A DNA stretch of 64,000 bases from Symbiodinium natans (GCA_905221605.1 CAJNDS010002657.1:406501-470500), one strand, 5' to 3'; positions 1 to 11,558 are shown, numbered from the stretch's first letter. Program-made: numbers and translations. Notes: generated from the letters alone by a model not told the origin.

Positions 1-138
1 TTCTTCGAAATGTGCCAGGCTTAAAAATCAGTTGCCTCGGCCTTGCTGCGTGGGCCAAATTAAAGAGGAACGCTCCGGTGCCTCACACAGTGTGTGTAAG
101 CGAGCTCGGCAGTGCCGCGACTCTCACTTGTCAATAGC

Positions 139-423
139 TTATTTCGGTCGCCAGTGCGTTGTCGGCTGCTTCTTGGACCGCGCTTTCGGAGGAGAAGGCG
201 GCTTCCGTGTCGGGCGTGTCAGCTGGGGGCCAGTGGCGTCCGATGTCGACTTGGTCTTTGTGGAGCTGGATTGCTTGTCGTCGACGCTTTCCAGGCTGGA
301 AGTGGCTTGCTTAGCTTCTTGCTCAGCTTCTCGTTTGTGAGCTGCAACGTTCTGATGAAAGAGGCGCAAGTAGTACTCGTACTTTTCTGGAGGGAATTGG
401 TTGTCGTCCACAATGAAGGGCAT
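139..423 (-). CDS. Possible hypothetical coding exon
   Basis: I do not recognise this 94-residue reading frame. It starts with MPFIVDDNQFPPEKYEYYLR, is charged in the middle (acidic, Lys and Ser rich) and ends in a basic, Pro-rich tail. The same frame stays open upstream to about position 490 and looks protein-like there (LLLGPPQYTLPTLQRAM), so the real exon may begin earlier behind an AG acceptor. It lies downstream of the tyrosine recombinase on the same strand, but nothing ties the two together. It may be an exon of a host gene, the tail of a mobile-element gene, or chance. Confidence 0.25.
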   Translation of the reverse strand: MPFIVDDNQFPPEKYEYYLRLFHQNVAAHKREAEQEAKQATSSLESVDDKQSSSTKTKSTSDATGPQLTRPTRKPPSPPKARSKKQPTTHWRPK

Positions 424-1802
424 GGCACGTTGTAGCGTAGGCAGGGTATACTGGGGTGGGCCTAGCAGCAGTTTGAGCCTTGTGCTCGGGCAGCTGGAGT
501 CTGTTCAAAGAAGCGAAGAGGAGCAGGAAGAGCCGGAAAGAAGAAGGAGAAGAGGAGAAAGGACTGGGAGAGAAGTGGCTGCATCCACACTGTCGTTACC
601 GGTGGCGAGCACAAGGAATGGGGCGTGGCCCTTAACTGCGATAACCATTCTGCACATGAAGCGGGTTCTGCATTGCCAGCATCCCAAATAAAAAAAGACG
701 CCCAAAATGCACACTCAAAGAGATTTTGTGATGTCCGCGCTTTTGCATTAGGTCTGTTGAAGGAATTAAAAGTGGAAAGAAGGGCTGAAAAAATGGCTGC
801 CAGTCTCTGGCAGTGCCAGAAGCTTTGGCCTTGTCGGAGCCTTAGCTGAGCAATAAGCAGAGCAATAAGCAGCGTGCTGGGACAGTGTCCCATGGTAGCT
901 CTGACAGTGTCAGACTGAGAGGGTGCTGGATCTTCTGTGTTGGGGTGGCTCATCCTTGCTCAGACGTGATCGGCAAGCCTCTGGCCTTCCGCGAGAGAGT
1001 CCCGGGCGGTCGCCTGCCGAGGAGTTCGCCGCCTTGAAGCTGCATGGCGCTCACGTAGATGTTGGCGTGCTTCTGCAGCGTGCCCATGAGGTGGGGCTGA
1101 AATTCTATCAGAACATCTGTTCGTCTTGCTGTCAGCCTAGCTGAACAGTGCACCAGCTCTTGTTCGAGAATGGGGTTCGGTGGTGCCTTCTTGGTACGGC
1201 AAAGGCAAAGGTGTTGAAGGACGTGACATCGTGTTCGAGGAGCGCGGCAACGTGTTCCGCGGATAATCGCACCTCGGTCGCACGATGTTTGAAAGAAGCT
1301 ACTGACTCAGCCAGCGTTGCCATGACGGAAGCACAGGCACAGCGGCACAGGCAAAGCAGACTCGTGAAGCTAGACACACCTTGAACAGACACTGCCAAGA
1401 ATACACACAAAGCACAACCGGTCAAACAAAGCGCCAAAGAGAGAAAGATTACTGAAAACTCCACGCGGCGAAGGCCTAGCTGCTGCACACAGACGGCACT
1501 CAGGCACAACGAGCTATGGCGCACACAACACAAAACAGCTCTTGGCTTCTTTGGCGCACATCAGCTCGTCAACTAGCACAGTGGGGCAACCCCGCGCACC
1601 AATAGCTGAGCAACAGCTACCACAGGCCATTGCCCGCACACGGTACAACACTGTGCAACAAAGCGGCGTGCTTGCACACACATGCGCGCGCCGCTGAGAA
1701 TGGCCCACTGGCTCATTCCAGCCTGGCACCCCACAGTGCCCTTGTCTACACAGTTGCAGACAACAAATTGTACGAAGCTCGCATCAAGCTCGCCTTCGCA
1801 CA
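424..1802. other. No recognisable gene
   Basis: Short open frames occur on both strands, but none has a recognisable motif, repeat or paralogue in the window. On the minus strand this would be sequence 3' of the tyrosine recombinase, so part of it may be element tail. Confidence 0.4.
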
Positions 1803-3660
1803 CTAGCGCCTGAAACAAACGATGCACTGAAACAATGTCTCAGACGCTGTCTGCACCTGCTGGTATCGTCCGGTGATGATACGCCCACAAAGTAACTTGA
1901 CACCCTTGGACTTCCTCAAATGCTGAAAACCAGAAAGCCTGTGTCGAAAGACAACGCAGTCGGCAGGTACATGAGCAGGCGGTGGACGTAGTACAGGATC
2001 AATTCGCTCCAAGAGGGACGAATGGTCAGGAAGGTCCTCGGAAACAACACTACCTGCAGAAGCATCTGACTCCGAGTCCTCGGACGAGGAAGAGTCGTCG
2101 CTGCTGGAGCTTTCAGTGTCAGATCCAGAACCAGAGTTTGACTGACTGCTTGCACATCCTTGTCCTTGTCGCACAATCTGACCAGAACGCGTCTGATCAG
2201 GTAGGAAAAGCTTAGACTTGATGGCCTGCAGCACTGAAACAAGGCTGCGCACAGGCGCCGCCATTGAATCACGATTGTAGGTTTCTGCTGAAACTGCATT
2301 TGGGTCCAGGTGATGACCCAAAACTCTCCGCTCAGCAAGAGGCACTCCAAACTTTCCGGTCCACGACAGCGGCGTCACCTTCAGCGAATGCGAACGCACC
2401 TTGTTGGGCTTTTCCTCACCAACGCCGAGCACTCGACGCAGCATGCGCCCAATGTCAGAAGAGCTCGCTGGCACAGAAGACGGCTCACCGCTCGGCGTGA
2501 ACTTACAAATGAGCGGGTAATGTAGCTGTCCATGAGTTTGCAACCCAAGACCAGCACGCGCGGATAACCAAGCGTCGACCCAGCTCGACTCAGATAAGCT
2601 GAAGAGCGGCGCAACTAGATAAGCTGAAGAGCGGCGCAACTACCGGCAGGATACGCCGCTTCTTGTCTAAGGTGTATGCAGTTTTGCTGCCAACCACTTC
2701 AAGCTCGAAGAAACCAACATCGGTACGACCATGAACGGGCTCTGGTCGGTCAAGAATACCAGAACGTGCCCTCTGGCCGTCCGAAACTCTGGCGCACCCA
2801 TACAGAAGGACAAGCATGCCTCCAACTGTGCACACGTCTTGAAGACAAGCATCACCACAACAAAACTGCTCCAACTTGATGACTTGCGCAACGGTCAAGG
2901 CCACTGCTTGCACCACGACAGGAGCGTTCGCAGCGAGCGCATCTGCCGCTCCTTTTACACGCTGAGAGCCACGAAAGACCTCGTCAACTTGTAGCCCAAG
3001 CATGCCCACTGAGAAGTTGACAGCCTCGACAAACGATTTGCCAGCCGTGGGAGCACTTCCGTTGGCTTGCAAATGTTTGATGTAACGATAGGCGATCTGT
3101 TCCAGCAGAGGAAAAGGAGAAATGGCCTGGTCAGTGCACCAAGAAGCAAACCGAGAAATAGCCCCCAGCCGCTTCGCGATGGTAGAGGTAGCCTTTCTCG
3201 CAAGGGCGTCGCCCAATGAAGCTACCACGTCATCTCGGACTAGAGCCCGCTGTTCTTTTAGAAGCACGCGGCCCAGCTGCCACGCCTCCAAATCCAGGCA
3301 AAGAAGAGTGGCCCACTCATTGGCTAAGGCAACCCTTCTGCTCTTCACATCATCTGGCGCACGATCGGTCATCACGACTGCATAGAGCGTCGCTCGCGAG
3401 CACCGCATTGGACCGGAGGGAACATGCACAACACGTTGCATAGCAGACTTCGGAACAGAATGCACGAGGGGAGGAGCAGGCCGCTTGAAGCCACGACGTT
3501 CCAAACCCGGCACCAGAAGCTCCTCGACCGAAGTCTGCCCGAAGACGACACCCAGGAAACCTTCTTCCCAGAAATGCTTGGGAACGTCCATCTCGAGCTG
3601 GGAGGCAAAGCTTTGCACCACAACTGCATCAACGCGCGTCGGCGGCTCCATAGCACGCAC
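1803..3660 (-). pseudogene. Tyrosine recombinase gene, frameshifted by a 25-bp duplication
   Basis: Two overlapping minus-strand frames (3660 to 2590, 356 codons; 2639 to 1803, 278 codons) form one tyrosine recombinase cut in two. The first half has an N-terminal region, a helical core-binding-like domain (about residues 120-220) and the first catalytic arginine box, YGCARVSDGQR. The second half carries HSLKVTPLSW (box II, with Lys where many families have Arg), LGHHLD and ETYNRD, whose Tyr is the expected nucleophile. It then continues with a Ser/Asp-rich linker and a Cys/His tail ending CIVCFR. The break coincides with a perfect 25-bp tandem duplication; 25 is not a multiple of 3, and VAPLFSL is encoded on both sides. 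Such enzymes cut and rejoin DNA in Crypton- or DIRS-type elements. No flanking repeats were found, so the element type is unknown. As written the gene cannot make a full enzyme unless the duplication is an assembly error. Confidence 0.75.
2592..2641. repeat. 25-bp perfect tandem duplication
   Basis: Positions 2592-2616 and 2617-2641 are identical (unit starts agataagctg and ends gcgcaact). The duplication lies inside the recombinase gene and shifts its frame by one base. Confidence 0.95.
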
Positions 3661-3877
3661 TCACAAGAAGGCAAGAACAATCGAAAGCGCAGCAAGCTGG
3701 CGACGCTTTAGTAGCCAAGCAAGCTAAGTCTATGGGGCGCCCACCCACCCGCCTCAGCCGACGCTGCAAAGCATGACAGTGAAGAATACAATTACATGGC
3801 GCAGACGCAGGCAAGCAGGACGGTTGCTTTCAACACCACGTCACAACCCGGCTACCTTGTGCCCTTGAGGAGCGGAG
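3661..3877. other. Spacer between LINE and recombinase
   Basis: This is a 217-bp stretch between the stop of the LINE ORF and the start of the recombinase on the minus strand. It has no long A or T tract and no obvious target-site duplication, so the 3' end of the LINE cannot be placed. Confidence 0.4.
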
Positions 3878-6800
3878 CTAGAATAAAGCGTTATCAACAA
3901 GTAGACTACAGCATCTGTCCAGCTGCTCTCGGTGCTTTTTGACCTCGTGGATCTTTAGGCCTTGCTCTGAGTTAGAGCTGAAGGAGCATAACCGGCATTT
4001 GTGAGTCGGTTCTTCTGCCGTTGCTTGCGACGCAGTCAGCAGTGCATCATATTCATGCAGCACCATTTCAGCATACTGAAGTGCCTGGGCTGTTAATGAC
4101 ACGTCTGAATCCGGGGACGACGTGTCTTTGTGAGTCAGTGACTCAGTCGCTTCCTTCTGCAGCGCAGACTGGGATTGCCCTGCCTGCCAGATCCGTCCTT
4201 GTAGGGATGTGACTCGGTTCGCGTGTCTGTCTCGCAGGATCTGCACTGGGTCTTTGAGCGAGAACTCCTCGTATAGGCGCTCTGTGGATGTTCCTGTGAG
4301 ATGGACCGGTCTGTTCAGGACTGCCCTAATTTTTCTGGCAAACCATCCTCGCAGCTGTTTAGCAGTGTCTGCCGTAAGGCCTATGTCTACAAGGCCTGCT
4401 GAGACAGTGGCCCAGACTGTGGAGAACCAAATCTTGAGTCTGCTCTTTGGCCCCGAGTGTCTCCTGTTGTGAACATATCTGCGAACTTGTTGAAGTTTGG
4501 CGTTGCCTTCTTGCAGGCGATGTGCGAGGCTCAGTTTTTCCTGATTGCCGTAAGAGACGTACGCACCCAGGTACTTAAAAGAGTGGGATTGTGGGAATGA
4601 CTCCTGGGCTTTCGTGCTACCTATTCTCCATAACCGTTGCTTGTTGCCTTGTGCATCCTTGTGAACTCGGCTGAAGAGTTTGTGTGCTCTGGAGGAGGCA
4701 GTACCTAAGAGTTTTACCATCAGGTGGCACTTCTCTGGGTTCACCTTAAAGCCGTACTTTCGAACAATGCGGAGCAACTCTGCTATCATTTGGTGAGCCT
4801 TTAGCAGGTCTTCCCAATTATTGATGGTGTGATGGATCGTCATGTCATCTGCATAGCCTGTGAGAGATTGCTGCATCCTTTCTTTGCCCACAACTGTTGA
4901 TAGTTTCTTAAAGAGCTTGCCTGTGAGCATCGAGAAGAGAGTGGGGGCGAGCTTGCATCCTTGTTTTATTCCTGTAGTCGATTCTACTTCACAAGTCCGT
5001 TGCTGTGATCTGACTTTATAGCGACTGTCTGTGTGCAGAGACGCTACTAAGTTCTGCACCGCGATTGGGACGTTGGCCTCCTGCAGGGTGTCCATGAGGT
5101 CCTGTCGTCGCACCATGTCGAATGCTTGAGAAAGGTCCAGTGCAAAGCAAATGCCCCCTACTAGCTCTGGCTTGGCATGGCCTGCATGCTGGCTGTGTCT
5201 GCTGAGTCTGGCTTGTGCGCAGGCATGCCTGACTTCGCGCGTGTGTTGCGAGACTCTGGACAGGGCATCCGACAGCCCTCTCCTAGGCTGATAGGCAAAC
5301 TGAGGCACTGGCTTTAGGTAGCTGGACGTGTAGGGAGCTAGCAGATCCCTGCATGCTCCTGCCAATCCTTTGCCATCTGGTCGTATTATGCCTAGTGGGC
5401 GAAGGTTAGTGGGCTTGTTTGGTGGCTTATTCGGCTTGGGAATAAAGCAAAGGTCAGTATCTTTCAGCGGTGCTGAAAGTGTCACTGATGAATCCACTGA
5501 GCAGTGCTCAGCTTTGAGGCTCTGTGCCTGGCAGTATTGCTGGAGCACGTCTCCTGTCGAGGCTGAGCACAGTTTCCACGCTGCTGCCGAAGCTGAACCT
5601 TCGGGCACTGCTTTGTGCGGCCGTATGGAGCCGATGTGCTTGGCCAATGCTGGAGCCTGCAGCTGTGGCAGTGTATTCACCAGCACATCTAACCTGTCAT
5701 GCCTCTGGAACACTGCCTTAGCATGATCTTTCATTAGCAGGAGTTCCTCCTCGGCTGCCATCAAGTATCCGTCCTGGTTCACCAGCTGTGTTTTCGGCTG
5801 CGGTTGCCAGGGTCGGAGAGCTTTCAGGGTTTTGTGGCTCAAGTAGGAATCTCCCGTATTGGCTGAGTGATCCACCTCCTTTGTGAAGTCGGCTACTCGT
5901 TGCTTCTTTGCCAATGATACTGCCTGCTTATGCCAAGTCGCCAGGTCATTGACCAACACCTCGTGGTCTGCCTGTGTCAGGGATTGGCTTCTTAAGTCTT
6001 CGTCCAGTGCAGACAGACGCGACCACATTCTTTGAGTCGCCCTGTGCATGGCGTTCAGCGGAGGAGCTGAAGGTTTAGGGGCACGCGGAAAGTACCTCTC
6101 TGAAGCACGTATGAGGATGTCATTGACCTCATTCATGTCCGGAGGAGTCAGCTGCTGAAGCTGGTCAGCGACCCACTCCTTCATTTCTTGTGCCTTAGGA
6201 TGATTGTAGCGCACTGCATTTTCAAGAGCATGCTTGTCATAAGGCGGGGGGGGAGGGGGGGGAGGGGGAAGCTGCCAGTGCCTCATTGGGCGTATTTGTG
6301 CTTCCACGGGGAGATGGCCACCCTTCTTCCATTTCCCGAGCTGGAAATTGTCGATTGGCTTGCTCTTCTTAGCATCACTTCGGGAGATAGTTTTCGGGAC
6401 TAGGATGTAGTCTAATTGAGATTGCGTTGTGGCCGTCTGGAAAGTGAATCCTTTCCCTGAAGACCAGGTGTTCAGCGCAACTAATCCATGTCCCTGAACC
6501 AGCCGTTGGAAGTATTCGTCTTCGGTCTTTCGATGTGGAGGAGGTCCTGGAGTGCACAAGCCAACCGCTCCTGGGCTGGACTTTAGGGTCGAGTTGAAGT
6601 CGCCCAGCACTATCAGGGTGTCTCTCTGCGGTGTTCCTCGGATGGCACGGGACAGAGCAGCGAGGGTGGTGGATCTGTCTTCTCTGTTTTTCTGTGCAGT
6701 TTTTGAGGTCGACCATACGTGCTGGTATACTGACACAACGTGTACTCGAGCTCCCTTCCACTGAAATACTATCTCAAGAACACGTCCCTTCTGATGCTCT

Positions 6801-7393
6801 TTCCATCTGACAGTGTCTTTTGGAATGTGCGGGGCAGTCAGGACCATCACTCCATCTGCTCGCTTGTCATCATGCAGGGCATGGGATTGGGCTTCTGGCA
6901 GTGCCAGTCCTGTTCCTTCTGTGCTCGAATTTGGCTTTTTCTTAGCCCGGGTGGCCTTCGCCTGTCCTTTGCTGGCAGAGCTAACACAGTGCCAGCCCTC
7001 CACCTCAAATTCGGTGGTTTCCTGCCAGTGTGTCTCCTGCAGGGCAATAACATCATATTTGTCTGCTGCCGTGCGAAGCCACGTGCGAAGCTCGGCCCAC
7101 TGCTGTTGTCCTAAGTGCCCTGCGTTCCAGGTGAGTACTCGGAGTGGCTTAGCCATTGCTCCCCCTCTGGATCTTGGCATTGTGCGCTTAGGTGCAGGCG
7201 TCCGCTGCGTGGAGCCCCCATCTGCAGGTTGGGCAGGGGGATTCAATCCACTCCGTGCAACATATTCAGGTGTCAAGATGCCTCGCCTATAAGAAATGCT
7301 TTGTTGAGTGCGTGAAACTAACGCGCAAGCTCTCCTGAATGCAACTTTACGAATGCTCCGAAAATTGTTGGGGTGCTCAGAAGGTACCGCCAT
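3878..7393 (-). CDS. LINE-type retrotransposon polyprotein (endonuclease, reverse transcriptase, zinc finger)
   Basis: This is an uninterrupted 1171-codon frame of a non-LTR retrotransposon. An apurinic-type endonuclease fills about residues 85-365, with LTWNAGHL (87-94), ALQETHW (from 117), VLGDFN (to 267), LDYIL (327-331) and GGHLPV (358-363). A nine-proline run at 376-384 comes from a homopolymer. The reverse transcriptase covers about 655-950: IPKPNKPPNKP, ALDLSQAFD (751-759), GIKQGCKLAP (808-817), the catalytic YADD (847-850) and KYLGAYV (940-946). The C-terminus has a C2H2 finger, CxxC-x12-H-x4-H, at 1133-1154. No RNase H domain is evident. Such proteins nick DNA and copy their own RNA into the nick. 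All catalytic boxes look intact, so the copy may be young. The start is the first ATG of the frame; an internal start is possible because the first ~80 residues have no domain. No target-site duplication or tail was found. Confidence 0.9.
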   Translation of the reverse strand: MAVPSEHPNNFRSIRKVAFRRACALVSRTQQSISYRRGILTPEYVARSGLNPPAQPADGGSTQRTPAPKRTMPRSRGGAMAKPLRVLTWNAGHLGQQQWAELRTWLRTAADKYDVIALQETHWQETTEFEVEGWHCVSSASKGQAKATRAKKKPNSSTEGTGLALPEAQSHALHDDKRADGVMVLTAPHIPKDTVRWKEHQKGRVLEIVFQWKGARVHVVSVYQHVWSTSKTAQKNREDRSTTLAALSRAIRGTPQRDTLIVLGDFNSTLKSSPGAVGLCTPGPPPHRKTEDEYFQRLVQGHGLVALNTWSSGKGFTFQTATTQSQLDYILVPKTISRSDAKKSKPIDNFQLGKWKKGGHLPVEAQIRPMRHWQLPPPPPPPPPYDKHALENAVRYNHPKAQEMKEWVADQLQQLTPPDMNEVNDILIRASERYFPRAPKPSAPPLNAMHRATQRMWSRLSALDEDLRSQSLTQADHEVLVNDLATWHKQAVSLAKKQRVADFTKEVDHSANTGDSYLSHKTLKALRPWQPQPKTQLVNQDGYLMAAEEELLLMKDHAKAVFQRHDRLDVLVNTLPQLQAPALAKHIGSIRPHKAVPEGSASAAAWKLCSASTGDVLQQYCQAQSLKAEHCSVDSSVTLSAPLKDTDLCFIPKPNKPPNKPTNLRPLGIIRPDGKGLAGACRDLLAPYTSSYLKPVPQFAYQPRRGLSDALSRVSQHTREVRHACAQARLSRHSQHAGHAKPELVGGICFALDLSQAFDMVRRQDLMDTLQEANVPIAVQNLVASLHTDSRYKVRSQQRTCEVESTTGIKQGCKLAPTLFSMLTGKLFKKLSTVVGKERMQQSLTGYADDMTIHHTINNWEDLLKAHQMIAELLRIVRKYGFKVNPEKCHLMVKLLGTASSRAHKLFSRVHKDAQGNKQRLWRIGSTKAQESFPQSHSFKYLGAYVSYGNQEKLSLAHRLQEGNAKLQQVRRYVHNRRHSGPKSRLKIWFSTVWATVSAGLVDIGLTADTAKQLRGWFARKIRAVLNRPVHLTGTSTERLYEEFSLKDPVQILRDRHANRVTSLQGRIWQAGQSQSALQKEATESLTHKDTSSPDSDVSLTAQALQYAEMVLHEYDALLTASQATAEEPTHKCRLCSFSSNSEQGLKIHEVKKHREQLDRCCSLLVDNALF

Positions 7394-7705
7394 CCGCTAG
7401 TTTTTCCCCACGCCGAGCGATACTGAGATAGCTTTTCGTGAGTACTCCTTCCACCTCGCGGAGCAGTGGAAACACCTCTCGCCAACCTCCTGAATGGCTG
7501 ACTGCAATGTCTGAGCTCAGGAGGCCCGGGAATTGGGACCCGGCAGATCAGACAGCACAAAGAACGCGGCTCACCATGGCTCACAGTAAGGCACAAGCTG
7601 TTACGTTCCCCTGAGGACTGGTTGAACCTCTAGGACAGCAGTTGCGCCCAAAGCCCGGTTTACCAGGATGCAAGTGCCCGGCCGTCTGATCCGTGGCGGC
7701 TACGG
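7394..7705. other. Flank between LINE ORF and TAC array
   Basis: No gene is visible. On the minus strand this is the presumed 5' leader of the LINE, 312 bp between its first ATG and the microsatellite. Confidence 0.4.
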
Positions 7706-8117
<412 letters not shown>

Positions 8118-8365
8118 TCTGGGCCCCTCCTGTTGAAGCCGGACGGTTGACCGCTTGGCGGTACCAAAAGCAAGCCCACCAATATGGCAAGACCGCTCCA
8201 GGCTTTACAGACCACACACCAACGCACCGGCTGGAACACTTGGACTACAACGCTGCAACTACACGAAAAAAGTGGTCCAGTGGGGCCCTCCCCTTTCCTT
8301 AATAAGCCTTGTAAAACCCAAACGGGGTGTTACGGTTCGGAGGGATTAGCGGGTCCCACCAAAAC

Positions 8366-8732
8366 CCGTGCGGTCCTACGCAGAAGAACGCGGGTTCCAC
8401 CGAAACCAGGCACGGTCCCACGCAGAAGAACGCGGGCCTTTCCGCAACCCAGTTCGGTCCCACGCAGAAGAACGCGGGCCTTCCCGAAACCCAGTTCCGT
8501 CCCACGCAGAAGAACGCAGGTTCCGCCGAAGCCGGCACGGTTCCACGCAGAAGAACACGGGTTTAACCGAGACCTGCTATGGTCCACGCAGAAGAACGCA
8601 GACCCACCCAGACCCGGCACGGTACCACGCAGAAGAACGCGGGCCCTGCCGATTTTTAGTGCATTCCCACGCAGAAGAACGCGGTCCCACCAAAACCCAG
8701 GGCCTCTCCGAAACCCAGTTTGGTTCCGCAGA
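8366..8732. repeat. 42-bp minisatellite, main block
   Basis: About eight imperfect copies of a ~42-bp unit with the constant core cacgcagaagaacgc followed by a variable half. All six frames give repetitive peptides, which I do not regard as coding. Confidence 0.9.
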
Positions 8733-8739
8733 AGAGCAA

Positions 8740-8850
8740 ATGTACAAAATTAAGGTGCACAGGCTCTTCCAGGTTAGATGTTTGCAGATGCCCGCGCGTG
8801 CAAACTTAAGGTGCAAGGCCCTTCTAGGTCAGGCGTGCTTACAGTACAGA
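8740..8850. repeat. Diverged copies of the GTGCACAGG / GGTCAGGCGTGCTT repeat
   Basis: Two degenerate copies of the unit that is better preserved at 14268-14455 (gcacaggcccttt...ggtcaggcgtgcttgcag). Confidence 0.65.
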
Positions 8851-8976
8851 TGAAAGCAAAGGCATAGGCTTACTGTGGAGTCACTGGAGCTTCTCTACCT
8901 TTTCGATCAATTTGCTGCCCCTCATCGTGTTTCTCAGCAGCAGAGAAGAAGTTGAAGTGGTGGCAGCAGAGTAGCA

Positions 8977-9082
8977 CAGTACCACGCAGAAGAACGCAGG
9001 CCCCACTGATTCTTTGCATTCCCACGCAGAAGAACGCGGGTTCCACCAAAACCCAGTGTGCCTGTGCAAAAGAACGCAGGTG
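8977..9082. repeat. 42-bp minisatellite, outlying block
   Basis: Three more copies of the cacgcagaagaacgc-core unit, separated from the main block by about 245 bp. The last copy is degraded (tgcaaaagaacgc). Confidence 0.8.
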
Positions 9083-10744
9083 CCACGTGGTCTCATAGAA
9101 GCTTAGCGCTTTGGAGAAGTAATACTGTTGCAGCCGCAACCAGCAGCAACAAGGACAACAATTCACAAGCTGCGAACACACAGACCACCTCCACAAGAGA
9201 TTCTACTTCAGCTCAACACGACAGCTGTCGTTGCAGGCGTGCTGTCTGTGGACAAAAATGGAGCAGCAATTCCCTAAATTGGGGGGCCCGAAAACAGGGC
9301 CCCAAAAAGCTTCCAAAATTGGACCTACTTGTTGGCAGAAAGTGAGGAGGTCTTTTCATTGTTTTACATGCTTGGGTCCCAAATTATGACCCCAAAATGG
9401 GCCCAAAATTGGGACCCCAAAAATGGGTTCAAAACTGCTCCTGCAACCACAGCTGCAAATTCCATCACAAAAGCACACACACACACACACAGAGACACAC
9501 ATTTGCAGGACAGAAGAACAAGAATTGCAAAGCTGGTCCGGCAAAAAATTTTTGCAGATCTCAAGTAACCCACTTTGGCGGGCCAGACGTGCGTTGCCAG
9601 AAATTCATGGTTGCAGGCACCCCCAATTCTGGTCCCCAAACTTGCTCCATTTCGTACTTTTGGAGACTGCATTGAGAGAACCAACACACACGACACAGAG
9701 ACACACGATACAGGACAACCGACGACCGCAAGGACCGACGGACTTTCAAAGAAACATGCCAAGTCACCAATCGAGTTGAACTAAAAGAAAGGCCAAAATG
9801 CCAAAAAACATTTATGGACCCAAGACCGACTGAGGATCAAGACCGATTCAACTCAAATGACAAGAAACAAACCAGGGGACCCAATCGACCAGAAGCTGAG
9901 GGACCACCACAACTTACAACAAGGGAAAAGGACAGACTGAGCTCAAAGGACTGAATCCAAAGCACAACAACTTCGAATCTGTTGGAACAGATCCGACCAG
10001 CAACATCTAAGGAACATGGACAAACATGAAACAGACAACAAACGCAGAGAGAGAACAAACAGGAGATTAAAAGTAAAACACAAAAAAACAACCAACAATC
10101 AACAGACCCAAGAACTCCAGAACCCAAGATCGGACACTTAAGACCAAGAAAGAGGGAGCAACCAAGATTGACCAGAAGACTGAAGAGAGAAAGATCCGGC
10201 AGCCTCTTCACTGTGTGTTTGCCTTGTTCATTGTGAATGGGGTGGGTGTGTGTTGTGGTTTTTCGACGTTTTGGCAGAAGTCGTGTGTGTGATGGAGTGT
10301 GTCCATCAGCAGCTGAATAGGACAAGGCAAGACTCAGAGTAAGGAGAAAAATCAGCACCAAGACCTTGAAAAAGACACAGAACCAAGGACCGATCCAGCG
10401 ACTCTGGAGACTCAGTGACTCCAAAAGAAATTTTGACCAAAAGAGGCCCAAGGACCTGCAACAACCTGACTTTTAAACCAAGGGGCGTCTTAACACCAGG
10501 GTGTTTTGCACCATTTTAAGTCCAGATCAAGCTCAAAGGTGTCTCAACACTACTTGGGCAGAAAACCCAAAACCAGGTGTCAATCGACGCAATCGTTGGT
10601 CTGAAAAAAGGAACAAATTATTCATCAAAAAAAGTGATCCGAAAAAGAAACAGTGCAGACAACACCTGACAATCAAAAGTAAGACGATCAAAATGTAAAA
10701 CCATCAAAAACAAGCTCTGACCAAAACACATGTCAGATGTCCTC
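9083..10744. other. Repeat-derived, compositionally biased DNA without a gene
   Basis: The stretch includes runs of cccaaaattggg-type phrases (9270-9430), a short CA tract near 9476-9492, an A/C/G-rich section (9780-10200) and a partial copy (about 10203-10310) of the direct repeat found at 11559 and 13468. The long minus-strand frame at 9837-10451 follows from low T content and shows no domain. Confidence 0.5.
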
Positions 10745-10935
10745 CCGTGTTTCGCTCGCTTCGCTCGCACTTATTCACATTGTGGAAAGACACTTTGCCT
10801 TTTCAAAACGGTTTGGGCGTCGCGCGCAACATGGACGTCTCAGCAGTACAGTTGAACTCGTCTCGTCCTGCAGTTGATTTCTGTCCAAACGGCACTGTTA
10901 GAGGCTTTCAAAAACGCTTGTTTCAAGCAATTTCA
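10745..10935 (+). repeat. Dispersed repeat A, copy 1
   Basis: It matches 12760-12935 in inverted orientation, including an exact 33-base stretch starting gtttcgctcgcttcgctcgc. Confidence 0.85.
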
Positions 10936-10980
10936 AATCGCGGACTTGGGAAACACAAAGAAAGTAAGAAAAGTAAGAGA

Positions 10981-11178
10981 AATTCTTTTTTCAGATGGGC
11001 AAAGGAAAATCCAATGTTTTTGCAGTTCTGCTTAACATTGTAAAAAAAACAACAAAAAATCACACTAACCTCTCATCATGGCCAAAACGACTTGAGAGTT
11101 GCCCAGCCTCAATTTCCATTTCCAATCGAATTTTTTTTTCGATTGCGTGCTTCTTGTCTTTGATTTTCCAAAATGGCC
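10981..11178 (+). repeat. Dispersed repeat B, copy 1
   Basis: It matches 13158-13353 in inverted orientation with few differences. Shared phrases include ttgcagttctgcttaacatt and gattttccaaaatggcc. Confidence 0.85.
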
Positions 11179-11558
11179 AAAATATCTTCAGACTGGATGC
11201 TCTCAATTTGTTTTTTTTTTTTTTGGTTGATGTTGCAATTCTTCCCCATTCAACAATTTTCAAAAATTTCTGAAGTTTCCAAAAATTTTGAAAAAAAAAA
11301 AAAACGATAGACTCTGTCACAATGACATTGTTGGTCGGGCGGTTTTCAAATATGTGCAAAGTGAACTGAAAAAGCTTGTCGGCTCCGGGTTTGGCCGGGA
11401 AGGCTTTGGCATTTTTCATGCAACTGCATGTGGGTTCTGCTTTTCTTGGGAGCATGTTGGCTTTTCTCAACTTCTAAACAAAGCAGATTTATGCGCGCAA
11501 TGTCCACAAGTCAAAACTTGTTTGCGTGCGATTTCTCAGAACCTTTGCTCGGCAAAGA

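Noticed and set aside
8299-8853. Several overlapping frames with RRRTR or AFFCVG repeats
   Set aside because: The 42-bp period is a multiple of three, so many frames stay open; there is no start context, domain or paralogue.
8366-9082. CRISPR array
   Set aside because: Units are tandem and imperfect, spacing is irregular, there are no cas genes, and the context is eukaryotic.
9837-10451. 204-codon minus-strand frame
   Set aside because: It lies in A/C/G-rich repeat DNA with few stops on that strand and has no recognisable motif; the hydrophobic runs come from composition.
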